Shown piece by piece: positions 35,938-47,417 of a stretch of DNA of 64,000 bases (the first letter of the stretch is position 1; each line of letters starts with the position of its first letter). The stretch lies in the NCBI GenBank assembly GCA_017654935.2, contig CM065682.1, positions 34,017,432 to 34,081,431 on the forward strand, written 5' to 3'. The position numbers and the translations under genes were made by a program. This DNA is from Phymorhynchus buccinoides (lineage: Eukaryota > Mollusca > Gastropoda > Neogastropoda > Raphitomidae). The notes beneath the pieces are model-generated. The model was not told the origin of the DNA. It saw only the letters and a list, made by a program, of their open reading frames with translations, and did not search any database.

Positions 35938-38900
35938 TTATTGGAAAGACTGCCGGAACAGATGGGTTTTCAGGTTTGTTTTGAACGATGCTAAAGATTG
36001 ACTATGTCTGACAGCAGAAGGCAATGAATTCCAGAGTTTGACTGCTGATGATGTAAAAGCTCTACCACCGTGCCTATCACGTTTAAATTTTGGTATTCGA
36101 AAGATCCTATTGTCATTTGCTGAGCGGAGAGATCGAGATGGAACGTAAATTTCAAGAAGCTCAGAGAGGTATTGCGGTGCTGTTCCTGATATGATCTGAT
36201 AGCAGAGACAGGCAGCTTTGTAGTTTATTCTTTGTTGAACGGGTAGCCAATGTAACTCTTTAAGTAGAGGTGATGTGTGTTGAAGACGCTTGGCTTTGAA
36301 GACCATTCTAGCAGCAGAGTTTTGAAGTTGTTGTAAGGGTTTGAGAAGCGCCTGTGGGCAACCAAGTAGAAGGGAGTTGCAGTAATCTAATCTAGACAAA
36401 ATGTATGAACTGACTAGCGTTTTGGTTGCCTCGGTCGTGAGAAAGGGGCGTATAGAGCTGATTCGCCTGAGTTCGATGTATGCAGCCTGGCAGATCTTAG
36501 TGATATGATGTTGCATGGAAAGGTCTTCATCCAAGAAAGCACCAAGGTTGCGAATATGTTCAGAAAAATGGATGTTGGAATCTCCAAGGGCAATGGTGGA
36601 GGGCAGAGAGCTAGAGTCAACAGATGGGGGAAGCACTCTAAGTGCTTCAGTCTTGTCATCGTTTAGCTTAAGTTTATTGTTTGACATCCATGTTTTCACT
36701 TCAGTGACACAGTCTTGAAGAGTGTGAATAAGCTGGTCGTGAGCTAGCGGTGAAGCATGATGATTGAGTTGAGTATCATCGGCATACATTTCATGACGGA
36801 CAGAGTGTTTCGCTATGAGGGGGGTCAATGGGGTGGTATACAGAATGAACAAAATTGGTCCTAACACGGAACCTTGTGGGACGCCAAAATCAAGAACTGA
36901 CTCAGAAGATTTGTTTTCATTTACTACAACTATTTGTTTTCTTTCATGAAGATAGGAACGAAACCATTTGAGGACATTTCCAGTGATTCCAAAATTTTGT
37001 TCGAGACGAGAAATAAGCATGTCATGATCGATTGTATCGAAGGCAGCCGAAAGATCAAGGAGTAGGAGAACCGAAACTTTGTCTTCGTCTAGAGAGAGAA
37101 GTAAATCGTTCAGAATTCGCAACAGGACTGTCTCTGTGCTGTGCCCTGGCCTATAGGCTGACTGATGAGGACTGAGAAGATTGTGGGTGGTCAGATGGGA
37201 GAAAAGTTGATGAAGCACAAGCCTTTCAAGAAGTTTAGAAAGATAAGGGAGATTTGAGATGGGTCGATAGTTTTTCAGTTCGTTGGGGTCAAGGTTTGTT
37301 TTTTTGAGCAGAGGTTTTACGATAGCAGTCTTGAATTCCGAGGGAAAGATACCAGAAGAGAGTGACTCGTTCATTATATTGGTTATAGTTGGCAGAACAA
37401 GATCAATGTGTTGAAACAGAAACAGCAACTTGGTGGGCATAGGGTCTAAGTCACAGGTTTTGGGCGTGGTCCGTAGCATAAGTCGTTTAACAAAGTCCTG
37501 GGAAACAGGGGTGAAAGTTAGGAAAGGGATACCTTCGAAAATGGTGGCAGGATTGTCCAACTGCTGGACAGACTGAAAGCTATTACGGATAGCTATAATT
37601 TTATTCCTAAAGAAATCAGCAAACATGTTAGGTAATAGACTTGCATCAGAAATGGTTGGAAGAACAGCTGGTTTGGTTTTGCCGAGCAGAGAGTTAATGT
37701 TGTTAAACAGCTGTTTACACGTATTCGAGCCAGTAACGAGCGAGGAGTAGAACGCGGTCTTAGCAGAATCAACTAATTGGGCTATCCTATCTATAGCAGC
37801 ACGGTGGATGTCTTTGTGTACTGTGAGCCTGGTTTTTCTTTCCTGTCGCTCAGCGCGTCTGCGTTCGACTTTGAGCGCGCGCAATTCCACAGCAATAGAG
37901 TTATACCACGGACTCGGCTTTCCGTCACGGAGTTTGATTTCAGACACAGGCGCATGCTTGTCTAAAACAGCAGAGAGCTCGCTGTTTAATTCAGAGACTA
38001 ACATAGTGGGCGTTATGGACTGCGCGATATCATTTGCTAATTTATCATGATTGACTTTGTTAAGCGGACGTTGAAAGACAGATTTAGAACTACGCGTGGG
38101 TTTTTGTAAGGCTAGTTTACACACAATGGCATAATGGTCAGAAACAAGATCATGGCATACATCAGTAGAAAGAACAACATTATCATCATGTCTATGAATA
38201 ACTAAATCTAAAATATGTCCACATGTATGAGTTGCGTCTCTAACACTTTGCTTAAGACTAAATAAATCTAACTGTTGGCACATCTTTTGGGCATATCCAT
38301 CACACGGGTCATCTACATGAAAGTTGAAGTCGCCAGTCACAATAACACTGTTATTTGTAAAGTACACACAGTCCAGGAAGCCGGGCAGTTCGTCAAAGAA
38401 GACTGGTACAGTCAGTTTGTTATTCTTGTTGGGTGGTGGTCTGTAGAGGAGAAAGAAGGTCACACGTTGGTCCGGGAGGGTCAGGGTTATCTGGGCCAGT
38501 TCAAAAGATAGATGAGGGAAAGGGAAGTCCGTTGTTATGGCACAGTGTTGAGCTAGGGTGGCCTTGAGGATGACGGCCATGCCACCTCCTCGGGTCACAC
38601 TAGTGTTGTGCTGTCTGGGGAGGGAGAACATCGTATAGCCAGGGGGAGTCAGGTCACGGCACTTTGCCTCATCACCCGAGTGACGAAGCCAGGTCTCAGT
38701 CAGCAGGAGGATGTCCACGTCGCGGTCAATGGTGAAGTCGTATATGGCTGATCGTTTGGTGGAGGGGCCAACAGAACGTGCGTTAAAGACACACATAGAT
38801 AGCTGACGGGGCAGAGTGGTCACGTTTTGGAGTGGGATGGTGATAAGGTTGGATGGGTTTGAGCCCCGGGACGGAGGAGGCAGGTCAGTGAGGTCACAGA

Positions 38901-39429
38901 GGATGGAGGGTGGTGCAGGGCCATGGTGGGTGGTGGGGCCAGCACTAACATCGTTGAAGGGTGAACCGCAGATGATGTTGATCTTCTTCTGTTTTCTTCT
39001 GCCACCACGACAGGAACGTTTGCGGGGTAGGTTGACACCTATGCCTAGGTTTTTCAGACAGGCAATAACATGTTGGTCCAAGCGGGCGCCTGTGGTCTTT
39101 AAGGCGATCAGCTGGTCGGGTGAATAGCGGTAGGGAGAGCTGATCGACTCCAGCTGTTGGCCACAGTCAGCGAAATGGTTGCCAGGCTCCGAAGGCACTG
39201 TGAAGGAATGCCTAGGTCCAACGTGAAGGGATGGAGGGCCGGCCAGCGAAAATGTCGGCCTACACTGAGACAGAATTGAGTTTCTTGCTGCCATTAAAAA
39301 CAACAGAAAGAAAAACCTGTGTGGTAAGGGGGCCCCATAAAGCCACAGACGTGATGATGGATCCATGGCACACAAATAATACACAATCAAACACACACTC
39401 CGGCACTTAAACACATGTAAACAAGTCAA
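35938..39429 (-). CDS. LINE B ORF2: endonuclease and reverse transcriptase
   Basis: Intact 1163-codon frame; translation may start at an internal Met such as residue 22. A low-complexity basic N-terminal region with KRSCRGGRRKQKK (137-149) may bind RNA. The APE-type endonuclease covers about residues 208-438, with FNARSV at 215-220, LLTETWL at 242-248, TGDFNFH at 365-371 and SDHY at 430-433. The reverse transcriptase covers about 695-960, with NYRPISNLP at 720, LLDLSAAFD at 790-798, GVPQGSVLGP at 849-858 and the catalytic YADD at 882-885. The C-terminus has the AVKLWNSLPS..R signature. These features fit the CR1/L2 group. It differs strongly from LINE A, so two families are present. All catalytic residues and both element ends are kept, which suggests recent insertion. 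Confidence 0.93.
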   Translation of the reverse strand: MTCLHVFKCRSVCLIVYYLCAMDPSSRLWLYGAPLPHRFFFLLFLMAARNSILSQCRPTFSLAGPPSLHVGPRHSFTVPSEPGNHFADCGQQLESISSPYRYSPDQLIALKTTGARLDQHVIACLKNLGIGVNLPRKRSCRGGRRKQKKINIICGSPFNDVSAGPTTHHGPAPPSILCDLTDLPPPSRGSNPSNLITIPLQNVTTLPRQLSMCVFNARSVGPSTKRSAIYDFTIDRDVDILLLTETWLRHSGDEAKCRDLTPPGYTMFSLPRQHNTSVTRGGGMAVILKATLAQHCAITTDFPFPHLSFELAQITLTLPDQRVTFFLLYRPPPNKNNKLTVPVFFDELPGFLDCVYFTNNSVIVTGDFNFHVDDPCDGYAQKMCQQLDLFSLKQSVRDATHTCGHILDLVIHRHDDNVVLSTDVCHDLVSDHYAIVCKLALQKPTRSSKSVFQRPLNKVNHDKLANDIAQSITPTMLVSELNSELSAVLDKHAPVSEIKLRDGKPSPWYNSIAVELRALKVERRRAERQERKTRLTVHKDIHRAAIDRIAQLVDSAKTAFYSSLVTGSNTCKQLFNNINSLLGKTKPAVLPTISDASLLPNMFADFFRNKIIAIRNSFQSVQQLDNPATIFEGIPFLTFTPVSQDFVKRLMLRTTPKTCDLDPMPTKLLFLFQHIDLVLPTITNIMNESLSSGIFPSEFKTAIVKPLLKKTNLDPNELKNYRPISNLPYLSKLLERLVLHQLFSHLTTHNLLSPHQSAYRPGHSTETVLLRILNDLLLSLDEDKVSVLLLLDLSAAFDTIDHDMLISRLEQNFGITGNVLKWFRSYLHERKQIVVVNENKSSESVLDFGVPQGSVLGPILFILYTTPLTPLIAKHSVRHEMYADDTQLNHHASPLAHDQLIHTLQDCVTEVKTWMSNNKLKLNDDKTEALRVLPPSVDSSSLPSTIALGDSNIHFSEHIRNLGAFLDEDLSMQHHITKICQAAYIELRRISSIRPFLTTEATKTLVSSYILSRLDYCNSLLLGCPQALLKPLQQLQNSAARMVFKAKRLQHTSPLLKELHWLPVQQRINYKAACLCYQIISGTAPQYLSELLEIYVPSRSLRSANDNRIFRIPKFKRDRHGGRAFTSSAVKLWNSLPSAVRHSQSLASFKTNLKTHLFRQSFQ

Positions 39430-39483
39430 ACTGTAGGAGCGACGTGGATCCCTGCCTGCTAGGCGGCTGCCATTAACTCATAG

Positions 39484-40918
39484 AAATGAAAACTAATGTC
39501 AGAAGCTGAAAAAACCGGGACATTTTCCAAGTAAAGCAACCAACGTTAAACAGTACAACGACAACACATCGAAACATTGACTGTTCTTTCCCCGATATCA
39601 CACTGTAAATGCTCACACCAATGAACATAACCGTTTGATTGCTGGATTTATTTTACTTTTTCTCTAAATAAACAGGTAGTGTAATCAATTCACGTGTCTT
39701 TTTGGTAAGGAGTATATGTCATAAATTGTTGAAACAATAGAGCACATTTCCCAGAGCTAAAGAGTAATTAGCATTCAGATCAGCTTAATCTGCATTAGAA
39801 CTGCAAAATAAGTTTTGATGCCATTGACAAGAAGGAAATTAAAGAAACAAACATTACGAAAGAAAAGTAATATCAAAAGAAAAGAAAGAAAGGAAAGAAT
39901 GCCCGACGTTGTTCATTTTTTGCTCCCACTGTGCAAAGGGATACACTCCAGCATGTCTGTTGTGCTCTGTAAGAACGCTTTTCAGATGTGCATTGACTTG
40001 GGTAGGTTTCTCGGTGGCCGAGAGTTGGCTGTAGTTATTAACCCTATCACCACCAAAGTCGTATTTTAGCACCACAATGATTTACCTTCTGTTTCACTAA
40101 AAGCCATCAAATTGGGGTCTATTATACAACGACCCTATTGTCTTAGTGTTGGGAAGTAAGGATAGACCTTATTTTATATATGTCACAGAAGAATCCCCAA
40201 TACTGCAGATGGTTGTGTTCTTTACCCAGGTAAATTGAATGGACATTTTTGGCTGAAATATGACTGGCGATGAAAGGGTTAAAGGCTAATAATCACAAAA
40301 CAAAAGATTGTAACCTCCTTTGGGAGACTTCATTTTGTTTATGTGAGATTCAAATACAAAACAAACCACACACAAAAACGAGGACAAGTTCATCAGTAGC
40401 AAAACAAACATCGTGCGGTAGAAATTTATACTAAAAAAAAAGACAATAGCAAGTTCCATTTTTCTGGCTTGGTTTTCAAAGCAGAAAAACTATCTCGTCT
40501 TCTAAAAGTCCGATGTTACAAAAGACTGACAGGAATAGGAGAATTTAGCAAAGACACCTCGACGTTGATTTTAATCAGGCTGAAATGTCTTACCACTCAC
40601 AACATTACAAACATAAATTCACATGAAAACTGAGCATCATGATGTGAATATGTCAAATATATTTGAACATATCTATCTATTAAACCTTCCTGTTGACTGT
40701 ATTTCTCGGTCATACTGAGGATAGTCAGTGTTTTTGTTTTTACTCAGCTTTCAATAATGATCCCCTTTTTGAAAGTGTGCATTCCATATTATACAATGAG
40801 GTGTTATTTTTAATTCACATTGCCTTATGACTGTAGCATGCCATCGATGATGAAACCTGGCGATGGACTGAATACAGTTTCAGAGGCTATCACCAAAAAG
40901 CCTTAATGTATGTTCAGG
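39484..40918 (-). repeat. Right arm of inverted duplication, outer part
   Basis: Reverse complement of 24885-26310. It ends at ATGTATGTTCAGG, where the left arm borders the 88-bp array and this arm borders a LINE 3' end. The different outer neighbours mark the true outer boundary of the duplication. Confidence 0.88.
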
Positions 40919-40924
40919 CTTATT

Positions 40925-41365
40925 GCTATCACCGATAGGACGATAGAAACGATGCTATTATTATTGAACTCTTACCTTCGGGACGCCACTACAAGATGTT
41001 CAAAGTTACTCCAGGGCACAAAAACCTTTCATCCCCAGATCCATCCACCTCTTAAGCTCATGATCCTTTTGAATGTCTGCTCGTGTTGAAAGATTCTACC
41101 TGTTGCAGTATCCATCTGACCTGTGTGATCCTAAAATAGGTAGGCCTACTTTATACTCATGCATGCCAAATGTCAATGTCATTATGTATTGCATTCACCT
41201 TTGTAATGCTCATTCATTTTTGTATTACTCATGAGATTTGTCATCCAAAATTGTGCTTATATTTATGCATGCTGAATGTCAATGTATCTGTCGTATAGCA
41301 CCTGGACGAAATTTCTCATTGGGAGATAATAAAGTGATTTTGAATGTTGAATTTTAATTTTAATT
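40925..41365 (+). pseudogene. CR1/L2-group LINE 3' end, truncated
   Basis: An ELLPSGRHYKMFK-like stretch, then a frame break and a PRSIHLL-like end, match the end of the LINE at 2840-3530. The 3' UTR carries GGGAGATAATAAAG (41321-41334) and a TTTTAATTTT-rich tail. Only the last ~35 codons remain, so this is a dead 5'-truncated copy. Confidence 0.65.
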
Positions 41366-41653
41366 TTTAAAAAACCCACCAGACTGTTACTATGCTGTTG
41401 CATATAGTTTATCGTTTCTAATGACCGTGAGAGAGAAAGATGGAGGAGGACTACAGACAGACAATTAGAGTGAGAGATGTATAGTGTGTTAGATTTGTGC
41501 ATTAAGTTAGTAGTAGTGGGCCAAGGGAGGCCACTTGTTGAACGTATGGCTGCTATGCTATGTCTGTACTATGTTGGAGCAGTAGATAAACAAGTCGTTC
41601 CTGACTCTACGGTGTGGTCTGCTTCATCTGGTGACGAGTAACAACCTGGAAGG

Positions 41654-42283
41654 ATGCCCTCTTTTGGGACCTTGCATCAGTTCAACCCTGAAGGGGATGA
41701 AGAGTGGGGACAGTACGTAGAGAGGATGAAGTACTATTTCGTAGCTAACTATATTGACAGTGCAGAAAGGAAGAAAGCAATTCTGTTGAATGCTTGTGGA
41801 AGTGATACGTACAAATTAATGTGTGATCTGGTGGCACCTGAAAAACCAGGTGATAAGACCTTTGAAGTGCTGACAGAGACAGTAAAAAATCATCTGCAGC
41901 CCAAGCCTTCAGGGATAGTACAACGATTCAAGTTTCACTCATGCCTACGTCGAGAAAATGAATCAGTTTCTACCTACGTCGCACAGTTGCGTCATTTGGT
42001 GCAAGATTGCAACTTTGGTGCGTCACTGAGTTCAGTGCTGAGAGACAGACTGGTCTGTGGTATCAACAGTGACCGCATTCAAAGGCGTTTGCTGTCGGAA
42101 AAAGAACTCACCTTTGATAAGGCTTTAGAACTTCCAACCGCAATGGAACAAGCAGAGAAGAGTGCTGCTGATATTCAAGGAAATCTTTCTGACGGAGCTT
42201 CAGCATCTGGTTTCACTGCTACAAATGCAGCCTGTGTAGACAAGGAGGAGAATGTTAAGGATGATGTGAATGTGGTGATGTAG
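41654..42283 (+). pseudogene. Gag-like ORF of the Gypsy-like element
   Basis: A 209-residue capsid-like region that opens near the expected gag start and has the EGDEEWGQYVERMKYYF and FHSCLRREN features of Ty3/Gypsy gag. Its normal role is to build the particle that packages the element's RNA. The frame stops at 42283. The zinc knuckle continues in another frame near 42313-42355 with the C-H-C spacing but an in-frame TGA inside it. Gag is therefore broken before the nucleocapsid. Confidence 0.75.
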
Positions 42284-42329
42284 AAGACAAGGCCATCTAG
42301 GAACATTGAGTGTTGACTTTGTCATGTCA

Positions 42330-43499
42330 AAGGTCATATGCAGAGACAGTGTCCGCAGTATCTGGCTGACACAGCAAAACGTAGACAGAGGCAGAAAAGT
42401 CTTCGAGTCTCAGATGATTCTTCTGAAGAAGAAGATGCTGAATTGTTCACTGTGTTCAGAGTGCAGACCAAAGAGAAGCCTTACTTGGTGACAATCGAAC
42501 TGGAAGGTGTTCCAGTGTAAATGGAGTTGGATACGGGGGCGTCTTTAACAATCATCAGTGCAGAAGTGCACCAGGCGACTGAAAACGTACACGGGACAGG
42601 AGATTCCTGTGTTAGGGACGTGCAAAGTGAACGTGAAATACAAAGATAGTGCAATGATGATGGAAGTAGTGGTGGTCAAAGGGGAAGGCCCTTGCTTATT
42701 GGGGCGAGACTGGCTGAAGCACTTGAAATTGGACTGGACTGAGATTTGTTCCATCAAGTCAAACGGTTCCGCTTCAGCAAGCGATGCAGAGCTAGAGAAA
42801 GTTCTTCAAGAATGTGCAGAGGTCTTCCAAGAAGGCAAAGGAACCACCAAGGGAGTAAAGGCAAACATTTTTGTTGATCCTTCTGCACAACCACGCTATT
42901 TCAAACCACGTCCAGTCCCCTGTGCTCTTCGTGAACAAGTTGGCCAGGAACTTGATTGGATGGAAGCAGAAGGAACCATATAGAAGGTGCAGTTTTCGGA
43001 CTGGGCAGCGCCAATCGTGACTGTGGTTAAGCCTGACAAAACAGTTCGTATTTGTGGTGATTATAATGTCACAGTGAACACCGCCTCAAACCTGGACAAT
43101 TATCCGATTCCAAAGTGGCTGGCTGGCGTTGTAACGCAAACGAGACATGTTGATCACATCAATCCCCGTGTGAGTGAATCAAGCCAGTCTGGCACTGACA
43201 CTGAGAGTCAGACTCAACTGCCACCTGTGTTGGAGTTTTCTCCAATCCCATCAGCGCCTGCAGACTTGACATCATCTTCAACACCAGACGTTTCTACATC
43301 GTCCAGTGATTGTCCTGGCGTGTCCGCTGGTCCGCACCTGGAGGAAAGTGTCCAGGGCACTTCAGAGGTGAAGTCGGTTCCTACACTATCCGCGAGTCCA
43401 TCTTCACCAGTGCTGGAGGGTCGTCCAACTCGGCAGAGGAGACTGCCAGCAAAACTCAAAGATTATGTCTTACACTGGTTCAGTGATGTATTCAAATAA
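42330..43499 (+). pseudogene. Pol remnant: protease, partial RT, C-terminal tail
   Basis: The fragments lie in shifted frames. A protease-like LDTGAS follows a stop at 42518. A second frame (42558-42983) carries LLGRDWL at the protease end and the lead-in to reverse transcriptase (RYFKPRPVP). A third (42987-43499) starts with FSDWAAPIV and RICGDY. It then jumps directly to a Ser/Pro-rich pol tail ending RLPAKLKDYV. The catalytic core of reverse transcriptase, RNase H and integrase is missing. The breaks are stops at 42518 and 42981, at least one frameshift, and the large internal deletion near 43115. Confidence 0.8.
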
Positions 43500-43939
43500 T
43501 CGGAAGTTGTAACAGTTTCTTCATTTCATTTTTTTTCTGATTTTGTTGAAGGCAAGCAGCCTGCTCTGTTTCCGTTATCAGATAAACTTTTAGTGTTTCT
43601 AAGTAACGAGACTAAAACAAAAAACAAACACAAAAAACACAAAAGAACAGTTTAAGTGTGAATAGGTTGGTTTTTGTTCTTAGTAATGGGAAAGAGAAGA
43701 CATGAACATAAAAGTGTGAAGTAATAATTACAGAAGCAAAGACACGGCAAGTTGGAAATGACTGTTGATTCATTTGGGTTGGGAAAAGGAATAAGAAGTT
43801 CGATTATCTTATTGTTTAAAGTGTTTTGGATTCATTAGGGAAACAAGAGAGTCTCTTAATTTTGGAATTAAGTTTCATCTTAAATGTGGGGGTATGTGGT
43901 AGATTTGTGTATTAAGTTAGTAGTAGTGGGCCAAGGGAC

Positions 43940-45109
<1,170 letters not shown>

Positions 45110-45110
<1 letters not shown>

Positions 45111-45787
45111 ACAACAACGCTAGGCTGATCTTAACCTTATCCTCTTCGTGTTTACGACTTTCGATCTTAAAGTCTGGTTCTTTTCAGTTTCATGACAATA
45201 ACTCTAGGCTGATCCTAACCCTAAACTCAGTGTTTATGATTCTCGATCTCAAAATCTGATTTTTTTCGGTTTCACGACAATAACTCTAGGCTGATCCTCG
45301 CTCTATCATATTCATTTTTACAGCACTCGCTCTCAAAGCTTGGTTCTTTTCAATTTCATGACAACCCTAGGCTGCTCCTACCCCTATCCTCACTGTGTTT
45401 ATGATTCTCGATCTCAAAGTCTGGTTCTTTTCAGTTTAATGACAACAACCGTAGGCTGATCCTATCCCTATCCTCTTCGTGTTTACGACTCTTGATTTCG
45501 AAGTCTGGTTTCTTTCAGTTTTATGACAACAACCCTAGGCTGATCCTAGCCCTATCCTATTAATGTTTATGGATCTCCATCACAAAGTCTGGTTCTTTTC
45601 AGTTTCACAACAACCCTAGGCTGATCCTAACCCTATCCTCTTCATGTTAATGCTCTCAATCTCAAAGTCTGGTTTCTGTCAGTTTCATGACAACATCCCT
45701 AGGCTGACCCTAACCTTATCATCTTCATGATTGCGACTCTCGATCTTAAAGTCTGGTTCTTTTCAGTTTCATGACAACCCTAAGCTG
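45110..45787 (-). repeat. ~88-bp tandem array, minus orientation
   Basis: Same family as 23960-24884 but reversed (TAGGCTGATCCTAACCCTAT on the + strand). Units from about 45443 onward match 63656-64000 in mirrored order. Confidence 0.92.
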
Positions 45788-45857
45788 AACTGAAACGAAC
45801 CAGACTTTGAGATCGAGAATCATAAACATGTAGGGGATAGGGTTAGGATCAGCTTAG
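45788..45857 (+). repeat. Single flipped unit of the 88-bp array
   Basis: The array reverses strand at CTAAGCTGAACTGAAACG: one unit reads plus (GATCGAGAATCATAAACATG) while its neighbours read minus. The same flip occurs in the other arm near 63650, so it predates the large duplication. Confidence 0.75.
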
Positions 45858-45924
45858 TCATGACCTTGACGTATGACCTTGAAAACTGAAAATCTATTTG
45901 TAGCCATATCTCAGACACCAGTCA

Positions 45925-46156
45925 ACATATTGATGGCTTGGAGTCAAGATAGTCCATTGACATATTATTGAACTTATTACGAAAACTAATAACTTGTATA
46001 AAAAAAAAGACTGCTGAAATGTAAAAAGCAACCCCCCCTTTTTATATTTCTGTAGTCATTGTTTGATACAAGTTATTATTTTTTTGTAATAAATCCAATA
46101 ATACGTCAATGGACTATCTAAAGATAGTCCGTTTTGACTCCAAGCCATCGATATGA
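45925..46156. mobile_element. MITE-like hairpin (~230 bp), left arm copy
   Basis: The ends are inverted over about 85 bp (CATATTGATGGCTTGGAGTC against GACTCCAAGCCATCGATATG), with CAATGGACTATCT internal. The other arm carries the same hairpin at about 63284-63516. No coding capacity. Confidence 0.7.
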
Positions 46157-46170
46157 TGTTGAAGCTTGGT

Positions 46171-46275
<105 letters not shown>

Positions 46276-46321
46276 ATGTGCTATGAGCAGTATGGTAACT
46301 GCGTGGATAATTGGAAATAGG

Positions 46322-46378
46322 TGCAGCTGTGGCTTAATGGTAAGACCCACCAGTGGTTTGCAATTTGAAAACCCACAA
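46322..46378 (+). other. Possible tRNA-like SINE remnant
   Basis: TGGCTTAATGGTAAG (46331-46345) resembles a pol III A box, and GGTTTGCAATTTG (46356-46368) weakly resembles a B box at short spacing. No cloverleaf can be drawn. The copy recurs in the right arm (about 63055-63110) only as part of the duplication. Confidence 0.25.
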
Positions 46379-46987
46379 AAGTAATATCGTTATAATACCT
46401 TCTTTTGCCATAGTTACACGTAAAAATGGGCAGATATCTTAAGGAAAATTCTTCTACTTTCTGTTTATGTTAAAACGAATTCAGATTGAAGCACAAAAAG
46501 TATGATAATCACAGACGGATTACCCCTACCCCAAAATGCAAACTAGTAAGCGCAAAGAAGTAAACTTAATCATTAAAAATAGTCTCATGGCCAAAATAAC
46601 CGGTTCACCAAGGGGTAACCTATCAATTAATTCTTCTGATATAATGGACTTTCCAAAAAAACAGGTGAAACATTATCCCCGGGGGGGGGGAGGGAGTAAA
46701 CACCTATCCCAGGTCATGCACTAACAGGTTCAGCATTCTTCGTGTTTTCCTAGGTAGATTCGGCAATTTCCGACACAGCTCGGGCGACGCAGACGACACA
46801 AAACTGCAACGAACGTCCATACATTTTGCCTTCAAAATCAACTTTCAAAAGCAAAATGTTTGAACCAGACATAGCGGAATCGCGTCCCAACGCATTCTTC
46901 TGGAACTGTATGGCAAGCTAAAGTCTGACATTTAAGCGGTATCCGAGTTGTTACGTTCTTTTACACTTTGGGCCTTAGTGTATTATT

Positions 46988-47190
46988 ACTAGCCGCTAGG
47001 AAGCGGCTCGTTTGTAGCACGGGTTGACTTCCGGCTTATGGAGAATTTTTGACGTCACTTCTGCTCGTGGGGACACCAACAACACATGGGGATATTTGTT
47101 TCCCTTTGCTTTTTGCTAAGTGAGACTTATTTCCCCTTTCTTGGAAGGGAAGCAAGTCTCACAGCAAGGTGAGACTTACGTCCCTTCGAA
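46988..47190 (+). repeat. Hairpin-headed repeat, second family member
   Basis: AGCCGCTAGGAAGCGGCT opens a stretch containing TTTTTGACGTCACTTCTGCT and CGTGGGGACACC. It is comparable with 44258-44370. It then has GTGAGACTT inverted pairs (47120-47175). The mirror is at about 62215-62420. Confidence 0.55.
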
Positions 47191-47295
47191 TTTCAGTCAG
47201 TTGATCAAATGTCAACAAGAGGCGAAACAGTGTTGATCTTATGTAGGAGTGTTGTGGTTCAGAATTATTGCATTGTTTGTTGTTTTTGGGGGTTT

Positions 47296-47417
<122 letters not shown>

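Larger units (their letters stand above)
35156..39483 (-). mobile_element. LINE B, apparently full-length (4328 bp)
   Basis: The ends are defined by the empty site in the other arm. The sequence GTTTTCATTTAAATTCATTT (26301-26320) is uninterrupted there. Here this element splits it after CATTT. On the minus strand the element begins CTATGAGTTAATGG and carries a 1163-codon ORF. It then has a CA/GT-rich 3' UTR (35230-35920 on the + strand) and ends in a conserved AGCGCTATATAAATATCCG region plus (ATT)n at 35156-35178. No target duplication of useful length is visible. Confidence 0.88.
41485..43939 (+). mobile_element. Degenerate Ty3/Gypsy-like LTR retrotransposon
   Basis: The element has a left LTR from about 41485 (TGTGTTAGATTTGTG) and the start of a right LTR at 43895 (TGTGGTAGATTTGTG). 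They share about 45 bp through GGGCCAAGGGA before the right copy is cut off at about 43939. A purine-rich TGTGGGGGTA precedes the right LTR. Between them lie gag, a broken protease, a small part of reverse transcriptase and the C-terminal tail of pol. Most of reverse transcriptase, RNase H and integrase is deleted, so the copy is defective. Confidence 0.82.

Noticed and set aside
35938..39429. Host gene for the 1163-residue protein
   Set aside because: Endonuclease plus reverse transcriptase motifs, an insertion with an empty site and an (ATT)n tail identify a LINE.
46322..46378. Functional tRNA gene
   Set aside because: The A-box-like and B-box-like stretches are too close, and no cloverleaf can be formed.
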